A stretch of DNA of 64,000 nucleotides from Dermanyssus gallinae. Taxonomy: Eukaryota > Arthropoda > Arachnida > Mesostigmata > Dermanyssidae. Shown here piece by piece: positions 56,009 to 64,000 of the stretch. The stretch is taken from NCBI GenBank assembly GCA_003439945.1, contig QVRM01002391.1, positions 1 through 64,000 on the forward strand. Direction: 5' to 3'. The first letter of the stretch is position 1. The number at the start of each line of letters is the position of its first letter. A program made the position numbers and the translations under genes. Under the pieces are notes generated by a model. That model worked only from the letters and a program-made list of their open reading frames with translations, was not told where the DNA came from and made no database searches.

Positions 56009-57112
56009 CCGTCCCCTACGGGCTTGGCACTTAACCTGAGGTGTACCTTCAATGCACCGAGGGCCGGACATGTCAAGATATCTAGCGTTTTTCCAACAGT
56101 CCTTGTGGCAGCATGACCGCTGACTCTCAGCAGCGGTATGGTTTACTATCGTTTCGTAATGAGCATCGCTCAAAGAAAATTTGACCAACAACAGCAATCG
56201 AGCCGGGCGATCCTTGTTAGCTGAAGTTATGTGGTCGATTGAATGATCGACTAATCGTTCACTTAGCTAAATGTGATTGTGTAGCATTGATTGACCGACG
56301 TCATTGACCCTAGTTAGCTGATAATAAGGTCATATATGGCTCCTCCTGCCGAGGAATGCATAGATACGTAGGCAGGTAGAAAGAGAGAAAGACGAAAGAG
56401 AAGAAGGGAGGGAGAGAGAGAGAGGGAATTAAAATCAAAACTAACGCTAATTTGACGGAACAAAATAAGTATTGTGCAGCAACGCAACGCATGCTGTGTC
56501 CGCATACCCACAAAGCTATTAGGTTGACTCTTCAGGTCGGAGGCGATGGTGCTGTCGTTGTAGTCGCACCGTGACAGGAGCTTATCGGGCGTATGTCGCT
56601 TGGTCCGCAGCGCAGTGGGTTGTTCGACGCGCGACGCCTCTTTGCTGGACTTCGAATGAGAGCCGAGATGTGATGACGCTGACATCGTAATCGGTAGTGG
56701 GCGCACGCAGCGGCGGCGGCGACGGCGGAGGCGGAGGCAGCGGCAGCAGCAGCGTCGGCGTCGGCGATGTCACACGAGACGAACGAGGGGTCCACGAGGC
56801 GGTCCACGAGGGACTGACAACCACAAGACCGGAAAGGCCAGCGTTCGAAGGCCCGCCTGCCTGGCGCGACTGGCGCTCGCTAACGTCGTTCGTTCGACGT
56901 GCTTTGCGATACGACCTGCCTTGCCCTGCCCAAGCAACCAACCAACCACCTCAGCAGAGTTTACCGTCTACAGTCTCCAGTCGCTACTGGCTGGCGGCTC
57001 TCAATGGCTGCGCCTGCTGCGGCGCTGGATTCAAACACGCACTGCCGCCGCTTCGTTGTTGATATGCGACCGTGTGCCGTCGTTGCTAGTGCAGCTGTGA
57101 ATGCACAGCAGA

Positions 57113-57574
57113 GTCGAGGCTCTTCTTATGGTGTATAAAATGCTATTAATGCCAATTTATTGTTATGGTATTTCAATTTAGGTATTTCATAATAAAGGTG
57201 TAACTCATAGGGCCGAAGTCAGTCAGAATGGTGCCCTCAGGGTAGTATTTAACCTGCGCCGCAACGATTCGGTTCGCAAGTGTTTTCAAGACTTTAAGCT
57301 TTTACCACTTAGGGATATTTACAGAACGGTAAAAATTGCCATGCTTGCATTTAAGGTGTATAGAAGAATTCTTCCGGATGATGCTGCTTTTCCTATAAGA
57401 GCTGCTGTTAGACGCACAACTCGACGTGCAACGGAATTTGTGAGGCCAGTAGCTCTAAAGCAGCCCACTCGTCATGCTCTCGCATGCACCATGCCAACTA
57501 TCTGGACCGAACTTCCCAAAGAAATTCGTGTACTTACTTCAGTCAGATTATTTAAACGTGAGGTGAAAATATAG
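57113..57574 (+). pseudogene. N3 3' fragment, copy B
   Basis: Matches 33719-34180 of copy A from GTCGAGGCTCTTCTTATGGT to the stop after LFKREVKI. The RT core is absent. The left junction joins it to 99 bp of unrelated GC-moderate sequence, then to the GC-rich block. Confidence 0.85.
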
Positions 57575-58598
57575 GTAACGAGTAAAAACTCTAGTCAAAA
57601 CTAGTTACCCGTCATTAGGTTGAAGAAAGCGTGTCATGTATGTAAACGGGAGAAGTTTTTAGCACCTTCAATTGCTAGTTTCTTATGGAGTGAGACATGT
57701 TGAAGTATGAAATCGATAAAGTTGGTGTAAATACATATTTTAAATATTTTTATATACGAGAATTTAAGCATTGTGAAATTGCGGTTCCGTGAATAAAACT
57801 CAAAAATTAATTAATAATTAGATTTGTCTCTACACTATGCAGAGTCATAGCCTACACGTGGCCTACAAGTTCATTGAGGACATAAAGCTTATTTGCCTAT
57901 GAAACCTAAGAATAGATGATAATTTGTACTATATATCATTAAGGACAGAATATATAGTATTATATATAATTACGGACAGAAATCTTATTTAGCTAAGAAC
58001 CCTAAGAAAGGATGATTATTAGTAATTGTTGTAGATCGTCACAGATCGATTAGACGTCATAGATAAAAGCCTTCCGTCATAAAGCTGGCGTAACAGTTTG
58101 TCGAAATTGCCCTTTAGTGAGTCCGTATTATATCATATTTCTGACAATATTATTATGGTCGCCATTGAAATTCGAATTTAGAGCTAGATGAATGCTAACA
58201 TTTGTCCTATCATAACAAGACGTGTAGTCGCGTGTCCACTCACTGTGTGGATTAGAGGGGCCAGACCGTCCCGCTCGGTTTGCAACTGACGTCTCTTCCA
58301 AGGCGCTGTTATTTAGGAGCACGAATATGGTCAAAACCACAATACACACATACATTAACGTAAGCACACGTATTGTATAGAATAATTACTGTTACTGGCA
58401 AAGACACTCTTCTTCGTGCAGAAGGCTTATAAACTAGTAGACCCCGATCCGACGAGGCGTGGATTTCCTCCTCAGAGCTACGCCATCCTGTTCTGTCGCT
58501 TTTGTCGACATTAAATGTCCGTTACCTTGACATCTTAGGTTTGCGTTGGGTAATATAGCTTTAGTGAATGGCGTTTTGACGCTGTATACTTTCAGAAA

Positions 58599-58655
58599 GT
58601 GCACATCGTTTAGAAAATTGGACTTCTCAGGTCCAATTTTCTAAACGATGTGCAC
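58599..58655. repeat. Perfect 25-bp-arm hairpin
   Basis: Arms at 58599-58623 and 58631-58655 are exact reverse complements (starting GTGCACATCGTTTAGAAAAT) separated by a 7-nt loop, TTCTCAG. It lies about 160 bp beyond the right end of duplication B. Confidence 0.95.
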
Positions 58656-60339
58656 CATGAAACTGTCGGTTACAGAACTCCCACTGCAAGCACCACTGCG
58701 TTCAAATCGTATTACTAAAATATAATATTAAATCAATAATAATAGTTATTAATTCGGTTGCAGCACTGTTAAGTCATCTATGTAAAGTTAAAGACAAAAC
58801 TGAGCGTAAAATTATTTTCTCTGTGGCGACAAGATGTATTTACGTAGGACAAATGCCACAGTTGAAGTCATATGTGTGTCTATTTTTTATTCTCTCGAGC
58901 CACGTCACTGTACAAAAATAGGAAAACAAAGTGGCAGAGTGAGCAGATATGAGTGTACATACAAGTGGAAACAGAAAACTATATATATGCAAAGCGTGGG
59001 ATATACCGCAAATTCTTACAACAGATACGAATAGTAAAATAACAAGTACTTTAAGTTCTAAAATAAAGCTTATAACGTGATTTGTGTCAGGAGAAGAGAA
59101 CTTAACGACCCTACTTTTCCTGGCAGTTTATAGAAGTATGCGTGAAGAGCCGGATTAGTAAATAGTGAAGTTCAAGGAAGAGAGATGTTTAGTGCGTACA
59201 GGTATTGACGTTGGCAACTTTGGAAAGTGGCGGCGTGGTTTGGGGTCTAGTGCGCTATATTCCCAGACCACGCGGGGGGGGGGGGGCGTGGTCATTTACC
59301 GGCGTATCACGGGTTTGACCCCTTGTTAATTAATTTTTTGGAACGATGCTCATTAAAAGTGAACGATAAATCAACGGTAAAATTCAACGGGCATACTGCC
59401 ATAAGGACCGCAGGAAAAAACCCAGATATCCCAACATGTCCAGCATTGTGCATTGAAAATATGCCTTACTGCGTTATCAAGCCCATAGGGAACGGAGAAT
59501 AGTCTAAAATTTAAAAAATACTTCCTTAAAAATAATTTTAATTCTAGGTCTCGACGTAGAAAGTGTCGAAGTAATAACACAAATTTAATAATAATATAGT
59601 AAAAAAATAAAAATAATAAATTCAATCCTTGAACCTAAGAATATGCACAGAGAATTGACAGCACTCGGACTAAGTTTGCTTGTAAGTCTCACACTTGTCG
59701 CTGCTGATTGCTGCCGGCGCATGTGCATCATATATTCCCAAAGCTTCCCATATTAAAACAGAAAAAAATCAGGTGTTGTCTGTTTTTGGACAGGTATGCA
59801 CCCGTTGACGACGGTGTGCAACTGTATTTTATCCTTCTTCACCAAAAAAAAAACGTTCAAAGATACAACTATCTCAATACACCTTTTGTGTTGTACAGGT
59901 AAGTTGCCGTTACTTGAGACTTGTTTGAGGAACGCTACCGTTGTCTACTTTCATTGCAACTAGTTTTGCTAAATGCGGAAGGAACCGTGGCACCATACAT
60001 TTATAAAAGACGAGCAGATAAGTGGGCGTAGAAAAGAAGCATGATATGTTTCTCTTCTGCGCATATTCAGACACCTTTTAACCAAAGAACAATAGTCATT
60101 ATAATGACATTGTTTGAAATAGTTATTTAATTAGTTCATACTTACGTGTACGTTCATATGACGTAGAATGATACCCAATAAAGTTACTAGAACTGCATTA
60201 AAAAAAACGGGTGGATTAAAAATAAATAAAGAAAGAAAGAAATAAGAACATTAGTAACATTAGTCAGTTACATTTGTAGGGCGTGGCTACCTGCGCATGA
60301 CAGAGAAAAATAGCAGGTACGTGTGTCTTCCGTTCAGTT
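58656..60339. other. AT-rich DNA, no gene recognised; 13-G tract
   Basis: A run of 13 G lies at 59274-59286, flanked by short complementary CCACGC/GCGTGG, so it could form a small stem. No supported coding frame. Confidence 0.45.
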
Positions 60340-60900
60340 GACGCAATACGTGTTAGGACATCATGGCGTTCCCATTGCAAATTTGAAGGATTGAGAGGCA
60401 GCGAGGTGTCATTACATTTCAAACCCCGGAAGATATTCAGCCGGCCAATATTTCTCGCAGGATAAGGCCGAATACGAAGGAGACTGTGTTTGCCACGGCT
60501 GAACTCATCGACAAGGAGAACGACCTAATGAGAAGTAATCGGCTTGTTCTAATGCGAGTGTTGGCAGTGTGGCGGGGTCCAGTTTTGAAACAGTAGGGAC
60601 AATTTTGCACAGCAACTTGGGTTACCAAAAAGTGTTTACGCAGTGGGTTCTGAAGAAGCTCAGCAAAATGCAAAAGGGTGTATGGGGGGGGGCACTGCAA
60701 CACATGTTCGGGTATATTGAAGACTCCGCTTTTTTGGAGTTGCGGATCGTCATTAGTGACGAGAGTTGGTGCCATCCTTCTGAGCCAAAGACGAAGTGGA
60801 ACAGCATGCAATTGAAGCATTGTCGTTGTCACCATTTCCTAAAAAAATCAAAGCTGTGCGTTCCGCCGCCAAAGTGAGCTCTTCGCCGTTTTTTCGACGT
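60340..60900 (+). pseudogene. Degenerate mariner transposase fragment
   Basis: Plus-strand pieces resemble the middle of a mariner transposase. ETVGTILHSNLGYQKVFTQW (near 60590) parallels the HTH-to-linker region (VHFILHENLKMKKLRAKW in the mariner at 13.9 kb). LRIVISDESWCHPSEPKTKW (near 60740) parallels the first catalytic block (TVDESWVHHYTPE). KKIKAVRSAAKV follows in another frame. Terminal repeats and the last two catalytic blocks were not found. It is a different, older lineage from the 13685-14963 copy. Confidence 0.6.
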
Positions 60901-61224
60901 CCGAGGCCGATACTAATCAGATTCCTCGGACACTGAAAAACCGTTCTACCAAGAGTTTGGGGAAATTGATTGAGGCGCTCACAGTTAGACTTACGCCAGT
61001 TTGGTCGGCCAAAACATCTTAGTAGAAGGCGCTCCAACTTGGACGATGGACTAAGGGAAACAGTGGAAGGACTGGCTCTCTGCATAGCTGCAGAAACTCT
61101 AGGAACAGAAAATCGATCAGCTCGTAAAACAGTAGGATAGTTGTGCTCAGGCCTCTAGTACTTATTTTTGAAGAAAACCTTAAACTGTACCCACAGTGCC
61201 GTTTCTAATTTTTTTATTTGAACG

Positions 61225-61228
<4 letters not shown>

Positions 61229-61275
<47 letters not shown>
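61229..61275. repeat. (TA)n microsatellite
   Basis: About 47 bp of alternating TA. No transposon end is recognised next to it. Confidence 0.95.
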
Positions 61276-61279
<4 letters not shown>

Positions 61280-62378
61280 TATACTGTTCGTATATCACTT
61301 ATGCGTCAGCATTTCGTCAGCGACTCTACTCACGGCGCTGTGTTGACCTCTTGGATCAAAACTGAAATACTCTGCAGTACCTTCTACTTTCCGTGGTGTT
61401 TTTTTCTCCGTGATAAGGTCTCAAGGCTCTATCTTCTCCAAAGCAAACGACATTTCTTCTTCTCAGCTTTTTCTGTTTATATATATATATATATAATTGT
61501 ATGGTATCGTTCTATTTCATTAAAAAAATCATATTTATATTTGGATATACAATTTAAGTCATGTGACATCAAGTTACCAACGCCGGATGGTACCAAACGG
61601 TTAGCGTTACGTCTATTGACAGCGTCTAGGGCAAAAAGGATTAATCCTTGGCGTTACCTGTATCGATTGTAAACCTTTCGCAGCAATTATGTTGTTAGCA
61701 GGCCTACCGACCCAGCGCGTTTACCGCAAAGGATACAAATTATGAGGCGAACGCTAGTGACAAATGACAGAACGGTAATGCTATAATTTTTCTCTTTACT
61801 TGAGGTGTAGTAGTCAGCGACACAGCTCAATCCAGCTTGCGAAAAAAAGTTTTTGAACATCATGCTTACGGTTTTCCCAAATTAGCTCAAATTGCAGGAC
61901 TGCAGCTACTGCGGTATTAGCTACTAAACTATCGTCAACACTAAGTTTCACATGGCATGCAACAAGTGAGTAATTATTGCTCAAATACGACACCCTGAAG
62001 ATTGTGAGATTTAAAATAATTTTATTAGTATCTATGTGTCCGCCTGCTCTGGGCTCTCGAGCGGATTGCGTGAAAAGACAAGCAGAGGTGGGCCAAAGGT
62101 GGATTAGAATCGCATTGGGGAGTAAAACAGATAGACAGACAAGCCAAATCTGCAGGAATAAAGCTTTTGCCGGTTATAATGCCGGCCCGTCGTCTACGTA
62201 TGATACCAGTCCACTACAGTGGAGCTCCTGGAAGCAACCCGCCGTCCTCCATGACTCTATGCGTGCGTAAAACAATGCCGAGCTCCGTTGGCTCGGAACT
62301 CTGGGAGCACACTTGATCATCACACAGTCGGTCATTACGTGCAGTTTAGATCGTCAGTATAGCAGCTTTCCATTGCTG

Positions 62379-62414
<36 letters not shown>

Positions 62415-62540
62415 CCTGGCCATCTCTCTCACTGACGGTTTCAGCTCGAGGAACCTGCCGGGGGGGGGGGGGGGGGAGGGGGTTGCCGACCAAGCGATGA
62501 AGACTCGACGACGACTTGACTTGAGCTAGTAGGCCACTTA
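61276..62540. other. No gene recognised; TA, CT and G tracts
   Basis: (TA)n at 61478-61494 and 62393-62414, the latter preceded by (CT)n. A run of 17 G lies at 62460-62476, the same length as the one at 4500-4516. No coding support. Confidence 0.45.
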
Positions 62541-64000
62541 GCCAGGATGGGGGGAACAGAACAGAGAACACCAGTCTCCCGGCTCTTTGCTCGTCACGCG
62601 AGCCTCCCTTGGCGAGAAAAAAAATTTGCCAAGTTCGTTGTATCGTACATGCCTTCTCATCGCTTCTTGCTCTGCAGAAGCGGAATGACGACGTCTCCCA
62701 AGGTAGTGTTGGGACGAGGCCATCTAATTATCGGCGCACATGGTAGTGTTGGCGCGCAGACTCGCTGGCTTTGGTATGCGCTGCAAAAAAAGGCAGGCAA
62801 AAGACAATTGCTACCGCTACAGGTTTCTCCTGTAGAAAACAAAGCTTTCATTCAGTACACAATCTACTCAACTGCTTGTACCACTGCTACTACTAGATAT
62901 AGGGTTGATTTGTAGCTGATGCTGCTGTCGTGCTAGATCGTGTTGTGGTCAGCTTTCAAAATACGGTGCGCCATAGGAAAGAAAGCGTCTTCTTCCTACT
63001 GTACAAAGGCAAGGTGCAGCATGCGAGACCCAGCATGTTGTTTGATGAGAACAGACACTAGCTTGGCTGGATAACTCTGTGAGTTTCGAGCTTCGCAAAG
63101 ATTAGTAACGTCGAAGCCGCAGTGCCCGCTTTCCAGCGTAAAGGCTTGGATATTCGGAAATAAGGTGGTGGCGTCAAGCTCCGTCTATCGTATACATCCT
63201 ATCCGATGTCCGAAGATAGTCCGAGCCCATCCGGATGGGCTCGGCCTGTTCCTCGATGACTGCACGTTACGGCCATTGCACGCTGCCTTTGAAGCGGTGG
63301 GCGCTCCAAAGGATATTCCAGGACGCATGAGCACCGACGACGCAGGAGTCATGCGCGCAGAATCATCGCAAAGCGCCCCTCCGCCGTGAACAAATGCTTT
63401 CAGACAAATTGAAGTCGCGGGCGGCACGATACGACACGAAACAATGGAGACGCTGCTGCCGGCTGATGCCTAAGTACTTGAGAAACGGCCTAAGAACAAC
63501 GACGGCTCGAGGCTGTCCGGTGAAAGATAGGGAGGGGGGCGGTGGGTTGGGGGGCTCGAAAAAGAGGTGAGGAGCTCGAAAGTGTTTTACGGCGAACTCC
63601 TGGGAGTTGGCGAGCTATATCGGGACCTGATGGAAAAGACCAAACGAATGAAAGAGCAATGCATCCGCATGCATTGCATTGCCACTTTTTTCCGTCTGTC
63701 GTTGGTCGTCGACGGTCGGGGGGCGGAAGGGGGTGCGACGAATACGAAAGTGTTCCCTCCCTCCAAAGGCCCTAAATCTCATATTCTTCGTCGTCGTCGT
63801 TGTCGTAAGCGGATTGCCAGATGCGGATGCGAATGGACCCTGCCAGGTCGTTCGACCGGGGCCCGGCTGAACCATGGAGAACAGGATAACCATCTTGGCA
63901 GAGAAGATGCACTCCTCTGCCTCTCTCTATTCTGCATTGCCCGCGCCAGGCCAGCTGCCCGGGCCCCGGACCCCGGCCGGCAGACGGGCGTCCCGTCTGT
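62541..64000. other. GC-rich terminal region, no gene recognised
   Basis: Short frames on both strands show no known motif. A perfect 24-bp palindrome (CCGAGCCCATCC and its complement) lies at 63221-63244. (GTC)n occurs near 63790. The last 60 bases are very GC-rich with a short hairpin AGACGGG-CGT-CCCGTCT. This may be the edge of a host gene beyond the window, which cannot be shown here. Confidence 0.35.

Larger units (their letters stand above)
48117..58441. repeat. Segmental duplication, copy B
   Basis: Direct counterpart of 21250-35047. Differences from A: it retains 116 bp at 48688-48803, has a ~485-bp deletion in N1 (junction at 52151-52161), lacks N2 (empty site near 55927-55933), and replaces A's 31592-33718 with 99 bp of other sequence (57014-57112). 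Single-base differences look like a few percent or less by eye. Confidence 0.9.

Noticed and set aside
1..64000. CRISPR array, phage defence island or biosynthetic cluster
   Set aside because: No regularly spaced repeats with unique spacers and no prokaryotic gene organisation anywhere in the window.

Overview
The window is eukaryotic and almost certainly from an arthropod nuclear genome. Spliced, interrupted coding segments, long (TA)n, (GT)n and trinucleotide runs, and many Tc1/mariner and non-LTR retrotransposon remains point to this. A mite or tick is my best guess from the style of the repeats, but nothing in the window proves it. No bacterial operon, rRNA, tRNA or CRISPR array was seen. 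Intact genes are rare; the window is mostly an accessory, repeat-rich region.

Layout. Positions 1-2300 and 19252-21252 are two copies of one dispersed unit (here D1). Each begins at a (TA)n tract, and an R2-like retrotransposon abuts that tract in both cases. Between them lie degenerate non-LTR pieces (3.0-4.0 kb and 5.6-7.0 kb), a Tc1-like element with ~215-bp terminal inverted repeats (7156-8728), TA-rich cassette repeats, and a minus-strand spliced gene for a secreted RNase T2 homologue that lacks its catalytic histidines (9053-10599). Next come a nearly intact mariner (13685-14963) and an R2-clade element with a complete 1081-codon frame (14983-19250).

The second half is dominated by a direct segmental duplication: copy A at 21250-35047 and copy B at 48117-58441. 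Both copies carry an R1-like fragment, a decayed PHD-finger non-LTR element (N1), a Thr-rich membrane-protein reading frame, paired hairpins, and a GC-rich block ending in a third non-LTR element (N3). Differences between A and B record later events: a 978-bp retrotransposon insertion (N2) with a 7-bp target duplication in A, a ~485-bp deletion in N1 of B, and loss or gain of ~2.1 kb around N3.

The 35-48 kb spacer holds trinucleotide-rich DNA with no recognisable gene, a Tc3-like element with ~170-bp inverted repeats (41916-43503) and a decayed R1-like element with ORF1 and ORF2 on the minus strand (43830-47900). The last 5.5 kb contain a perfect 25-bp-arm hairpin, a decayed mariner, TA and G tracts, and GC-rich DNA.

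The best candidate for something new is the R2-clade element. It has all the R2 domains (two C2H2 fingers, Myb, RT, CCHC, PD-D endonuclease) but sits in (TA)n microsatellites rather than 28S rDNA.
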